Shown: one piece after another, positions 48,739 through 57,749 of the stretch
Layout: each line of letters starts with the position of its first letter
Numbering within the stretch: the first letter of the stretch is position 1
Source of the DNA: Exiguobacterium sp. s124
GTDB taxonomy: Bacteria > Bacillota > Bacilli > Exiguobacteriales > Exiguobacteriaceae
Assembly: GCF_018617485.1 (NCBI RefSeq)
Contig: NZ_JACSKH010000002.1
Location: 1-64,000, forward strand
DNA length: 64,000 bases
Direction of reading: 5' to 3'
Position numbers and translations under genes: made by a program
The notes under the pieces: generated by a model
The model's database searches: none
Told to the model about the DNA's origin: nothing
What the model saw: only the letters and a program-made list of their open reading frames with translations

Positions 48739-50184
48739 TTATTTACGAGCTTTGCTCACTTTAAGTTTTTTCCCTTTGACAGGCGTTGTCTCCATCGCTT
48801 GAAGGACGATTGAGCCTTTTCCGTTGAGGATATCGACATACGTCATCTGGTCATTGATTGTGATGATGCCGATGTCATCAGCGGATACGCCAGGAATTTT
48901 GGCAATCGTTCCAACGAAGTCGACAGCGCGAAGTTTTTTCTTCTTCCCGCCACTGAAGTGGAGCTTCATGATGTCCTGGTTGATGCGAGCCGTCTTGTTG
49001 TTTCGAACGACGCGTCGTCCGCTCAACTTTTGCTCAAAGGCATCTTGATTAGCTGCTACTTCTGCTTCAGTCGGAGCATCAATCATCGGAATCTCGAATT
49101 GAACGTATGATTCGATGGCTCCGATGAGGCGTTCTTCCTGACGAGTCATGAGCGTGATCGCCGTTCCTTGTTTGCCGGCCCGTCCCGTACGACCCGTACG
49201 GTGTACGTAACTTTCCTTTTCGACAGGAACGTCATAGTTGATGACGAGTTCGACGTTGTCTACATCGATTCCACGCGCTGCGACGTCTGTCGCGACGAGG
49301 TAACGGAAATTGCCCATCTTGAAGCCGTTCATGACGGCGAAACGGTCTTCTTGTTCAAGTCCACCATGGAGGCGTTCAGCTGAATAGCCGGCTTTGTCGA
49401 GCTCGGCGTACACCGTGTCGACGTTCTCTTTCGTCCGACAGAAAATCATACAGCTGTCCGGGTTCTCGACGACCGTGATGTCTTGAAGCACAGCTAACTT
49501 CTCGTTCCGGTGAACCGGAAGTAGGCGGTGTTCGATTGTTGAAGCGGTCATGCCAGTCGACTCGATGGCGACACGTGCCGGAGCATTCATATGCTTTTGG
49601 CAGAGACGTTCGATATCTTGTGGGAATGTCGCTGAGAAGACCATCGTCACGCGCTCGTTTGGCAACTGTTGAAGAATCTTCTCGACGTCAGCGAGGAATC
49701 CGCGGTTGAGCATCTCATCCGCTTCATCGATGATCAAGTATTCGATGCGGTCGAGTGAGAGGGTCTCGCGCTCGATGTGATCCATGATGCGACCAGGTGT
49801 ACCGACAACGATATGTGTCTTTTGTTTCAATTCTTCACGCTGTTTCGAGAACGGTTCTTTCCCGTAGACGGCAGTCGCTTTGATTCGTTTGAAACGTCCG
49901 ATGTTCGTCATGTCTTCTCGAACTTGAACGGCGAGTTCTCGTGTCGGTGTCAAGACGAGCACTTGCGGTTTGTTTTCGGCCCAGTCGATGAGCTCGATGA
50001 CCGGAATCCCGAAAGCAGCTGTCTTTCCGCTTCCCGTCTGTGCTTTGACGATTAAGTCTTCGCGCTCGAGCGCACGTGGGATGACCTGTTGTTGTACTTC
50101 GGTCGGTGATTCGTATTTCATAATGCCTAACGCACGAGTAATCTCGTCGCTCAGGCGATAGTCCGTAAATTGCTGTTTGTTCAT
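48739..50184 (-). CDS. dbpA: DEAD-box RNA helicase DbpA (YxiN type)
   Basis: DbpA-type helicases recognise hairpin 92 of 23S rRNA and assist large-subunit assembly. The 481-residue protein has motif [13 protein letters not shown], motif II DEAD (IIDEADEML), motif III SAT and motif [12 protein letters not shown]. The C-terminal RNA-recognition domain contains [23 protein letters not shown]. The ATG at 50184 has GAGG upstream. An open frame adds four residues. It is transcribed against the replication direction. Confidence 0.92.
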   Translation of the reverse strand: MNKQQFTDYRLSDEITRALGIMKYESPTEVQQQVIPRALEREDLIVKAQTGSGKTAAFGIPVIELIDWAENKPQVLVLTPTRELAVQVREDMTNIGRFKRIKATAVYGKEPFSKQREELKQKTHIVVGTPGRIMDHIERETLSLDRIEYLIIDEADEMLNRGFLADVEKILQQLPNERVTMVFSATFPQDIERLCQKHMNAPARVAIESTGMTASTIEHRLLPVHRNEKLAVLQDITVVENPDSCMIFCRTKENVDTVYAELDKAGYSAERLHGGLEQEDRFAVMNGFKMGNFRYLVATDVAARGIDVDNVELVINYDVPVEKESYVHRTGRTGRAGKQGTAITLMTRQEERLIGAIESYVQFEIPMIDAPTEAEVAANQDAFEQKLSGRRVVRNNKTARINQDIMKLHFSGGKKKKLRAVDFVGTIAKIPGVSADDIGIITINDQMTYVDILNGKGSIVLQAMETTPVKGKKLKVSKARK

Positions 50185-50334
50185 GGGTAACCTCATTCTT
50201 TCGTGAAAACTTCTGCTTCAGAAAATTTCAATGTCTATTTGCAATACAGTCCATTATAGACCGAAAGACGGTATGAAAGCGAATGTCACATAAAAATAGA
50301 CTATATCAAAGGTTGATTGAAAGGAGTTTACATA

Positions 50335-51408
50335 GTGGGACACAGTTATGAACATCTCATTGATCGTCTGAATCAACATCAACAACTTACGAGAGCGAAT
50401 CATCTCGAAACCATCATCAAACCGATTCCAGATTCAGATCGTACCGGCGACCTCGATCCACGCGTGTTTGCGACACTGACCACGAATCATTCAGGTGACG
50501 AACCGGATGGCGAATTCAATCTCGCTGTGGCACGTGCCAGCATGGGCTGGCCGAACCGGGATCAGACGACGACTGCTATCAAAACCGAATATGTAAAGAT
50601 TCCAAGTGTAGACGGAAACATCCCGGCCCGTCTGTATCGCCCGCATCATACCGAATCAGTCCCAGCGATTCTCTTTTTCCACGGGGGCGGCTTCTTCGGA
50701 GGGACGCTCGAGACAGTCGAGAATCCATGTAAGTTGCTGGCGGAACGGGCGAACGCGGTCGTCATCTCTGTCGATTATCGTCTCGCCCCGGAGCATCCGT
50801 TCCCGGCCGGATTGAACGATTGTTACCGCGCCTTTGAATGGGTGTATGACAATGCGAGTGAGTTGAACATCCTGAAAAATCGAATCGGCGTCGCCGGTGA
50901 CAGTGCCGGTGGCAACTTGGCGACCGCTTGCTGTCTGATGGAGCAAGAGCGCGGGAAAGCGCGCATTCGTTATCAAGCGCTCGTCTATCCCGTCGTCAAT
51001 CTGGGATCGATTCCGACAGATGATTTTGAATGGACGCTCGATGCGTATGATATTTCGAATCATCACGACCTGATTCGAGGTGTCGTGCTCGCGCTCGCCG
51101 ACCCGGATTCGCTATTAAATGACCTCTATCTTCAAGGAAAGGCGGATGTCACGCATCCGCTCGTCTCACCGCTTTTGGCAGAAGACGTCACGACTTTACC
51201 GCCAGCCTTGATTGTGACGGCTGAGTACGATTACTTACGACTTGAAGGGGAGGCATATGCCCGAAAACTTTCAGAAGCGGGTATTCCGACTCGACTCATT
51301 CAATATCGGGGTATGGATCATGCCTTCATGGACAAATTAGGAGACTACCCACAGGCAGAAGATTGTATGAATGAAATCGCAAAAGGATTAAAGGAGCTGA
51401 CGAAATGA
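50335..51408 (+). CDS. Alpha/beta hydrolase, hormone-sensitive-lipase family esterase
   Basis: The 357-residue esterase has the oxyanion motif HGGGFFGGT near residue 120, the nucleophile motif GDSAGGNLA near residue 190, an acidic TAEYDYLRLEGE segment and the catalytic histidine in GMDHAFMD. The start is GTG at 50335 with AAAGGAG nine bases upstream. The longer TTG frame would include that site. Its stop overlaps the GH3 glycosidase start (ATGA), so the two are translationally coupled. A joint role in removing acyl groups and sugars from glycosides is inference. Confidence 0.9.
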   Translation: MGHSYEHLIDRLNQHQQLTRANHLETIIKPIPDSDRTGDLDPRVFATLTTNHSGDEPDGEFNLAVARASMGWPNRDQTTTAIKTEYVKIPSVDGNIPARLYRPHHTESVPAILFFHGGGFFGGTLETVENPCKLLAERANAVVISVDYRLAPEHPFPAGLNDCYRAFEWVYDNASELNILKNRIGVAGDSAGGNLATACCLMEQERGKARIRYQALVYPVVNLGSIPTDDFEWTLDAYDISNHHDLIRGVVLALADPDSLLNDLYLQGKADVTHPLVSPLLAEDVTTLPPALIVTAEYDYLRLEGEAYARKLSEAGIPTRLIQYRGMDHAFMDKLGDYPQAEDCMNEIAKGLKELTK

Positions 51409-54179
51409 AACAGTATACATTGGATTGGAAACGTTATGAGGAATTGGCACGTCAAGCGGTCGCGGAAGGCGTCGTGTTAGTCAAAAACGAACATAAGACG
51501 CTCCCATTACAGTCTGGAACGAAGCTCGCCGTATTTGGACGTAGCCAGTTCCATTACTATAAGAGCGGTACGGGCTCAGGTGGGATGGTAAACGTCGGTC
51601 ACGTCACGACACCGCTCGAGGCGTTACGTGAACGCACGGACATTCATATCAATGAGTCACTTTATACAACGTATGAAGAATGGGTGAAAGAGAATCCGTT
51701 CGACCAAGGTGTCGGTTGGGCAGGTGAACCGTGGTCGCAACAGGAGATGGACGTAACGGACGAACTCGTCGAACAGGCGGCACAGGAATCGGATGTTGCG
51801 CTTATCATGATTGGACGCACGGCAGGAGAAGATCGTGACAACACGGCTGACCCAGGCAGTTACTTATTGACGGATATCGAACATGCGATGATTGAGCGCG
51901 TCACGAAACGCTTCAACAAAACGGTCGTCGTCTTAAATGTCGGGAACATCATCGACATGAAATGGGCAAATGAGCCGAGTGCGATCCTTTATGCATGGCA
52001 AGGCGGGATGGAAGGTGGGAAAGGACTCGTCGACGTTCTCGTCGGAGATGTAAGTCCTTCCGGGAAACTGACGGATACGATTGCTCGCTCGATTGAGGAT
52101 TATCCGTCGACGAAGAACTTCGGTCATGCAGACAAAGGCATTTATCAAGAAGACATCTATGTCGGTTATCGCTACTTCGAGACGTTCGCGAAGGATGATG
52201 TTTTATACCCATTCGGTTTCGGTCTGTCTTACACGACGTTCAAAACGGAGGTCAAACAGACTAAGGAAGTCGATGGCATCCTAACGGTTGATGTGGAGGT
52301 GACGAACACGGGTGACTGTGACGGGAAAGAAGTCGTTCAGCTCTATGTCGAGAAACCGCAAGGGAAGCTTGGGAACCCGCTCCGGTCATTGGTGGCGTTT
52401 GAGAAAACATTGCTCCTTGAACCAAGCGAGCGCCAAACCCTTTCTTTCAACGTTCACATGACTGACTTTGCGAGCTATGACGACTCAGGCGTGACGGGTC
52501 ATGAATCGAGCTTCGTCCTAGAGGCAGGAACGTATCGGTTATACGTCGGAACGGATGTGCGTTCGGCTTCACTCGCTCTCGAAGTCGAGCAACAGGAGCA
52601 ACGTGTCCTCGAGACGTTAAGTGAAAACATGGCGCCCGTCCTCCCGTTTGAACGGATGAAACCAATCCAAGGAGAACAAGGGATTGAAGTGGTCTACGAA
52701 TCGACACCGCTTCGTGCCGTTGATGTTGAGACACGTTATTTGGAAGAACGTCCTGAGACGCGACCGTTCACAGATGACCAAGGCATCAAATTGAGTGATG
52801 TGTACCATGGAAAGGCGTCGCTCGACGCATTCTTGGATCAATTGACGGATGAGGATTTGGCTACGATTGTCCGCGGACAAGGGATGAACTCACCACGTGT
52901 CACACCGGGGACGGCAGCTGCGTTTGGTGGCGTATCCGATCGATTGAACGAACTTGAGATTCCAGCGGCATGTTGTGCCGACGGTCCGTCAGGCATTCGT
53001 ATGGATATCGGGACGAAGGCGTTCGCGCTTCCGAACGGGACGCTTTTGGCTTCCACGTTTAACGTCGACCTCGTCGAAGACTTGTTTGAGATGACTGGGC
53101 TTGAGATGCGTAAAAACCGGGTCGATACGTTGCTCGGACCAGGGATGAACATTCATCGAAATCCGTTGAATGGTCGAAACTTTGAGTATTTCTCAGAAGA
53201 TCCGCATTTGACTGGAAAGATGGCGGTCGCTCAACTGAACGGCATGCATCGTGTCGGGGTGACGGGAACACTCAAGCACTTCAGTGCCAATAACCAAGAG
53301 GCGCATCGTCACGATATCGATTCGGTCGTCTCGGAGCGGGCGTTACGCGAGATTTATTTGAAAGGGTTCGAGATGGCGGTGAAAGAAGGACGCGCATCGT
53401 CAATCATGACGACATATGGTGCGGTCAACGGGATCTGGACGGCAGGATTATACGATCAAAATACGCGTATCTTACGTGACGAGTGGGGCTTTGAAGGCAT
53501 CGTCATGACGGACTGGTGGGCAAAAGTGAACTTCCGTGAGGATGAATCGGCCAACCGTCAAAATACGGCGGCGATGGTTCGCTCACAAAACGACTTATAC
53601 ATGGTCGTTGACCGACCGGACCTCAACTCATTCGAGGACAATACCATGGCATCGCTCGAAGAGGGTGTTGTCACGCGGGGTGAGTTGTTGCGGAGCGCGC
53701 GGAACATTTGTTCATTCATCTTGAAATCACCGGCGATGGAGCGTCTTCTCGGAATTCATGATGGTTCGGTCGAGGTGCTCGGTTTTGAAGATGAGACGAA
53801 CCAACAGGATGCCTTCGAGTTGGACTATCAACATCTCGAGAACGGGGAACACGTCGATTTGTCAGGAATTGATACCTCGACCGGGAATACACATGTCTTC
53901 GCTATCTCTGTCGACCAAACGGGGACGTATGACATCACGTTGACGGCCCGTTCGAACGCTGGAGAGTTGGCGCAGATGCCGGTGACGTTGTTTGCGAACA
54001 ATATCCCGGGTGCGACGTTCACGTTTAACGGGACGGACGGGGAATGGGTGACGCAGACGAAGCAGGTCTTCTTCTTGAACCAGCATAATTATCTCCAACT
54101 CTATTTCGCATTGAGCGGACTAGAAGTGAAGGACGTGTCCTTCACCCTTGCGGATGAATTTAGTATGAAGAACGGTTAA
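51405..54179 (+). CDS. Glycoside hydrolase family 3, domain-permuted
   Basis: The 924-residue protein hydrolyses beta-glycosides. Unusually, the GH3 C-terminal domain comes first (VLVKNEHKTLPLQ near residue 25), then a fibronectin-III-like domain near residues 290-390. The catalytic (alpha/beta) barrel comes last among the GH3 parts, with KHFSANNQEAHRHD and the nucleophile D703 in IVMTDWWA. A carbohydrate-binding-like segment ends the protein. No signal peptide is seen, so it acts in the cytoplasm. The start overlaps the esterase stop. Confidence 0.9.
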   Translation: MKQYTLDWKRYEELARQAVAEGVVLVKNEHKTLPLQSGTKLAVFGRSQFHYYKSGTGSGGMVNVGHVTTPLEALRERTDIHINESLYTTYEEWVKENPFDQGVGWAGEPWSQQEMDVTDELVEQAAQESDVALIMIGRTAGEDRDNTADPGSYLLTDIEHAMIERVTKRFNKTVVVLNVGNIIDMKWANEPSAILYAWQGGMEGGKGLVDVLVGDVSPSGKLTDTIARSIEDYPSTKNFGHADKGIYQEDIYVGYRYFETFAKDDVLYPFGFGLSYTTFKTEVKQTKEVDGILTVDVEVTNTGDCDGKEVVQLYVEKPQGKLGNPLRSLVAFEKTLLLEPSERQTLSFNVHMTDFASYDDSGVTGHESSFVLEAGTYRLYVGTDVRSASLALEVEQQEQRVLETLSENMAPVLPFERMKPIQGEQGIEVVYESTPLRAVDVETRYLEERPETRPFTDDQGIKLSDVYHGKASLDAFLDQLTDEDLATIVRGQGMNSPRVTPGTAAAFGGVSDRLNELEIPAACCADGPSGIRMDIGTKAFALPNGTLLASTFNVDLVEDLFEMTGLEMRKNRVDTLLGPGMNIHRNPLNGRNFEYFSEDPHLTGKMAVAQLNGMHRVGVTGTLKHFSANNQEAHRHDIDSVVSERALREIYLKGFEMAVKEGRASSIMTTYGAVNGIWTAGLYDQNTRILRDEWGFEGIVMTDWWAKVNFREDESANRQNTAAMVRSQNDLYMVVDRPDLNSFEDNTMASLEEGVVTRGELLRSARNICSFILKSPAMERLLGIHDGSVEVLGFEDETNQQDAFELDYQHLENGEHVDLSGIDTSTGNTHVFAISVDQTGTYDITLTARSNAGELAQMPVTLFANNIPGATFTFNGTDGEWVTQTKQVFFLNQHNYLQLYFALSGLEVKDVSFTLADEFSMKNG

Positions 54180-54186
54180 TGGATGC

Positions 54187-54213
54187 AAGGACGTCTCAAT
54201 GAGGCGTCCTTTC
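54187..54213 (+). terminator. Terminator after the GH3 gene
   Basis: GGACGTCTCA pairs with TGAGGCGTCC around a single central base, with one G-T pair, and TTTCTC follows. Confidence 0.75.
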
Positions 54214-54315
54214 TCTATTTACAAAAACCATACACACCTGTATTCGTTCTGAAAATATATCTTTACAATCGTCCGTTACGCTACAGAAGTAGCAAACATT
54301 CGGGAGGGTTTACAG

Positions 54316-55686
54316 ATGAAAAAGACAATGAAGAAGTTCGTTCCACTCGCGGTCGTTTCGACGCTTGCACTTGGGGGAATCGTTGGCGTTCAGCAACAAA
54401 ATGAAGCAGAAGCCGCGAAAGATTCAAAGAATCATAAGGCGAAAAACGTCATCTTTATGATCGGGGACGGGATGGGCGTGCCTTATACGACAGCGCTTCG
54501 TTACATGAACGACAATGAAGAGACGGTGGAGATGGAGCCGACGGCCTTCGATTCACATTTGGTGGGTATGCAATCGACATATCCTGAAGACGACGCGGAG
54601 AACGTGACAGATTCGGCAGCCGCAGCGACGGCGATGAGTTCTGGTGTCAAGACGTATAACAACGCAATTGCCGTCGATAACGACAAAACAGACGTGAAAA
54701 CGGTACTCGAACAAGCGAAAGAGAACGGCATGTCGACAGGACTTGTCGCCACGTCAGAAATCACGCATGCGACGCCGGCATCTTACGGGGCACATGAAGA
54801 GCAGCGTAAGAGTGAAAATGCCATCGCTAACGATTATTATGATGACTTGATTAATGGAGAACATAAAGTAGACGTCATGCTCGGAGGCGGAACGAAATTC
54901 TTCGAACGCTCGGACCGAAATATCGCCAAGCAGTTCCAAGAAGACGGCTACAGCTACGTCACGTCTGCTGAGGAAATGAAGCAAGACAATAACGAGCAAG
55001 TGCTTGGTCTCTTCGCAGAAGTTGGCATGGATAAGATGATTGATCGTGACGAGGAGCAACCGAGTCTTGCGGACATGACGACATCAGCGCTTAACCGTTT
55101 GAAAGGGAACGACGATGGTTTCTTCCTCATGGTAGAAGGAAGCCAAATCGACTGGGCTGGACATGACAACGACGTCGTCGGTGCGATGAGTGAAATGAAG
55201 GATTTTGAGCAGGCGTTCGAGGTCGTTCGTGACTTCGCCAAAGAGAACGGTGAGACGTTGGTCGTCGTGACAGCGGACCACTCGACGGGCGGTATTTCTA
55301 TCGGAGCGGATGGGAACTACAACTGGGATCCGACACCGATTCAAGCAGCGAAACGTACACCAGACTTCATGGCGAAAGAAATTGAAGGTGGAGCGGATGT
55401 GGAAGCTGTCTTACGTGAGAACATTGACTTGGAATTAACATCTGAAGAGATTGCTTCTGTGAAGAAAGCGGCTGAGACGAATGATGTGACCGAAATCGAC
55501 AACGCCATCGAGAAAATCTTCGATCAGCGTTCAGGCACGGGCTGGACGACGGACGGTCACACAGGTGACGACGTACCGGTATATGCGTTCGGGCCACAAC
55601 AAGAGAAGTTCGTCGGTATGAGCGATAATACGGATCAGGCAAAACGAATTTTCAACTTGTTGGAGAATAAAGGGAAAATCAAATAA
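54316..55686 (+). CDS. phoA: Secreted alkaline phosphatase
   Basis: This phosphomonoesterase releases phosphate outside the cell. The 456-residue protein has a signal peptide (residues 1-33, ending near AEAA). Metal and catalytic motifs are VIFMIGDGMG near residue 45, the phosphorylated serine in VTDSAAAATAMSSG near residue 98, SQIDWAGHDND near residue 276 and TADHSTGG near residue 318. A late histidine is in DGHTGDDVPVYAFG. CGGGAGGG precedes the ATG. Its 136-base upstream region shows no convincing PhoP box. Confidence 0.94.
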   Translation: MKKTMKKFVPLAVVSTLALGGIVGVQQQNEAEAAKDSKNHKAKNVIFMIGDGMGVPYTTALRYMNDNEETVEMEPTAFDSHLVGMQSTYPEDDAENVTDSAAAATAMSSGVKTYNNAIAVDNDKTDVKTVLEQAKENGMSTGLVATSEITHATPASYGAHEEQRKSENAIANDYYDDLINGEHKVDVMLGGGTKFFERSDRNIAKQFQEDGYSYVTSAEEMKQDNNEQVLGLFAEVGMDKMIDRDEEQPSLADMTTSALNRLKGNDDGFFLMVEGSQIDWAGHDNDVVGAMSEMKDFEQAFEVVRDFAKENGETLVVVTADHSTGGISIGADGNYNWDPTPIQAAKRTPDFMAKEIEGGADVEAVLRENIDLELTSEEIASVKKAAETNDVTEIDNAIEKIFDQRSGTGWTTDGHTGDDVPVYAFGPQQEKFVGMSDNTDQAKRIFNLLENKGKIK

Positions 55687-55701
55687 GTAAGGGTATACGC
55701 T

Positions 55702-55736
55702 AAGACTACGTGGGAATTCCTGCGTAGTCTTTTTTT
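55702..55736 (+). terminator. Terminator after phoA
   Basis: AAGACTACG (55702-55710) pairs with CGTAGTCTT (55723-55731), followed by TTTTT. Confidence 0.88.
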
Positions 55737-55794
55737 ACGAAACAGTCGTATGATAGACAGACAAGCGATGATTCAATCAACGAGGGGGAAGCAG

Positions 55795-56460
55795 ATGAAA
55801 CACGCAGTGATTTTTGACATGGACGGAACATTGTTTCGGACAGATTTGATTTTAGAGTTGGCGTTGGATGAAACGTTTGAGTACCTACGAAAAAATGGCG
55901 AATGGGATGGGCCGACACCGATTGATCAATATCGGAACATCATGGGCGTACCGTTACCCGTCGTATGGGAGACACTGCTTCCGCAACACGGGGTACAGGT
56001 TAGAGAGGCGACGGACGTCTATTTCTTACGACGACTCATCAAAAACATTGAAAACGGGAATGGAGCATTATATCCGGGGGTACTCGAGCTGTTTGAACAA
56101 TTGAAGCAGATGGGACATCCGATTTTCATTGCCAGCAATGGTTTGGTGGACTATTTGCAAGCCATCGTCACGCACTATGAATTGGATCGTTGGATCACAG
56201 AAACTTATAGCATTCAACAAATCGACACGTTGGATAAGGGCGATTTGGTGGCTGAAATTGTGAATAAGTATGAGCTACAGGATGGCTTCGTGGTAGGTGA
56301 CCGATTATCGGATATCATGGCTGCGCGAGCGAACGGACTGACTTCGATTGGCTGCCGTTTTGATTTTGCGCAAGAAGCGGAATTGAAAGAAGCGGATTAT
56401 ATTGCGAATCACTTGTCGGATGTTCTTAAACTTGTATCAAAGGAGACAGTTTCGCGATAA
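55795..56460 (+). CDS. HAD-superfamily phosphatase
   Basis: The 221-residue protein has the HAD motifs: nucleophile aspartates in IFDMDGTLF at about residues 5-13, motif II serine in IFIASNG near residue 117, and the acidic motif in VVGDRLSDIMAARANG near residue 182. The cap is helical, as in phosphoglycolate phosphatase-like enzymes. The substrate is not predictable. ATG at 55795 follows GAGGGGGAAG. An earlier in-frame ATG lacks such a site. Confidence 0.88.
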   Translation: MKHAVIFDMDGTLFRTDLILELALDETFEYLRKNGEWDGPTPIDQYRNIMGVPLPVVWETLLPQHGVQVREATDVYFLRRLIKNIENGNGALYPGVLELFEQLKQMGHPIFIASNGLVDYLQAIVTHYELDRWITETYSIQQIDTLDKGDLVAEIVNKYELQDGFVVGDRLSDIMAARANGLTSIGCRFDFAQEAELKEADYIANHLSDVLKLVSKETVSR

Positions 56461-56521
56461 GTGAATCGATTTCTAAGTTGGACTCGTACGTAAAGGACTA
56501 CAACAAATCGGAGGGATCATC

Positions 56522-57016
56522 ATGCACACGCTCTATATGAAACAAAAAGTGTTAAGCTTACGCGGGCGCTTCACCATCAAGGACGCGGACGGACATGACA
56601 AATATTTCATCGAAGGTAGCTTTATGAAGTTTCCAAAGTCATTTGAAATCAAAGATACGAACGATCAGACGGTCACAACAATCACGAAAAAGACGTTCAG
56701 TTTCTTGCCAAAGTTTTTTGTGGAAGTGGATGGCACAGATATGATGACCATCTCGAAAGAATTTTCATTCTTTAAACCGAAATATTCGATCGATGCGGCC
56801 GGGATTGATGTCCAAGGGGATTGGTGGGACATGGATTTTGACGTGACGAAGAACGGACAATCCATCGGAAGTGTGCAGAAGAAATGGTTCTCATGGGGAG
56901 ACAGTTACGAGATTCGTGTCGAAGAACCGGAGATGGAACATTTGCTCATCTCCATCGTCGTAGCCATCGATTGCGCGAAAGCCGATCAAGCAGCGGCATC
57001 AAGTGCAGCAACATAA
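56522..57016 (+). CDS. LURP-one-related (YxjI-like) protein
   Basis: The 164-residue protein begins MHTLYMKQKVLSLRGRFTIKDADG and has the beta-barrel pattern of the LURP-one-related/YxjI family. Family members resemble phospholipid scramblase and Tubby folds, but no function is established in bacteria. GGAGG precedes the ATG. The Nudix gene starts 13 bases after the stop, so the two probably form an operon. Confidence 0.85.
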   Translation: MHTLYMKQKVLSLRGRFTIKDADGHDKYFIEGSFMKFPKSFEIKDTNDQTVTTITKKTFSFLPKFFVEVDGTDMMTISKEFSFFKPKYSIDAAGIDVQGDWWDMDFDVTKNGQSIGSVQKKWFSWGDSYEIRVEEPEMEHLLISIVVAIDCAKADQAAASSAAT

Positions 57017-57029
57017 GGGAGAGTATCTA

Positions 57030-57572
57030 ATGGAATTTTGGGATGTTTATACGGTCGACCGTGAAAAGACGGGCCGCACATGGCAACGAGGAAGTCGATT
57101 GCCAGAAAACGAGTATCATCTTGTCATCCACGTATGTATCTTTAACCAGAAGGGCGAAATGCTGATTCAACAGCGCCAACCGTTCAAGGATGGTTGGGCC
57201 AACATGTGGGATATCACGGTCGGAGGAAGTGCAACTGTAGGGGATACAAGCCAGCAAGCCGCGATGCGTGAGCTCGAAGAAGAGATTGGGCTCAAGCTTG
57301 ATCTATCTCAGACACGACCGCATCTGACGGTCAATTTTGACGAAGGGTTTGACGATATTTACCTAGTTGAAACGGAAGTGGATTTGAACGAGTTGACGCT
57401 ACAAGAATCTGAAGTGCAGGCCGTGAAATGGGCGGATGAAGCGACAATTCTGCAGATGATTCGACAGCACGAGTTCATTCCATACCATGAACCGATGATT
57501 CCGTTGCTGTTTGCGATGCGAGGGCAATGGGGAGGAATCAATCACAAGGCCGCAGTGAAAGTGGATTCTTAA
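57030..57572 (+). CDS. Nudix hydrolase
   Basis: The 180-residue protein has a Nudix box near residues 64-86: GSATVGDTSQQAAMRELEEE followed by IGL. The first glutamate of the consensus is replaced by aspartate, while the REx-EE core is intact. It resembles the YfcD/isopentenyl-diphosphate-isomerase-like branch, with HLVIHVCIFNQKGEMLIQQRQ before the box. The substrate is not predictable. ATG at 57030 follows AGGGAG. Confidence 0.87.
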   Translation: MEFWDVYTVDREKTGRTWQRGSRLPENEYHLVIHVCIFNQKGEMLIQQRQPFKDGWANMWDITVGGSATVGDTSQQAAMRELEEEIGLKLDLSQTRPHLTVNFDEGFDDIYLVETEVDLNELTLQESEVQAVKWADEATILQMIRQHEFIPYHEPMIPLLFAMRGQWGGINHKAAVKVDS

Positions 57573-57638
57573 ATGTGGGAAGCATCGACGTGAGTCGGTG
57601 CTTTTTTATGTCATTTTGATTTCACTTCCGAAAAGTGG

Positions 57639-57702
57639 TTGAAGTTGGAATGGATAAAATTTTATAATGGTGTTAACGAAAGCGCTTTCGGAAATCGCTT
57701 TC
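57639..57702 (+). promoter_or_regulatory. Laminarinase promoter with cre-like operators
   Basis: TTGAAG (57639-57644) and TATAAT (57663-57668) are separated by 18 bases. Immediately downstream lies CGAAAGCGCTTTCG (57677-57690), identical to the operator at 47564, then GAAATCGCTTTC (57691-57702). A CcpA- or LacI-type repressor bound there would block transcription near the start site. Confidence 0.72.
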
Positions 57703-57749
57703 AAAAGAACGGCTGATATATAACCATCACTTATCCTGAAGGAGGACAC

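Noticed and set aside
54213-54315. PhoP boxes upstream of phoA
   Set aside because: TTTACA and TTACG-like words occur, but not with the expected 11-base repeat spacing, so no operator was called.
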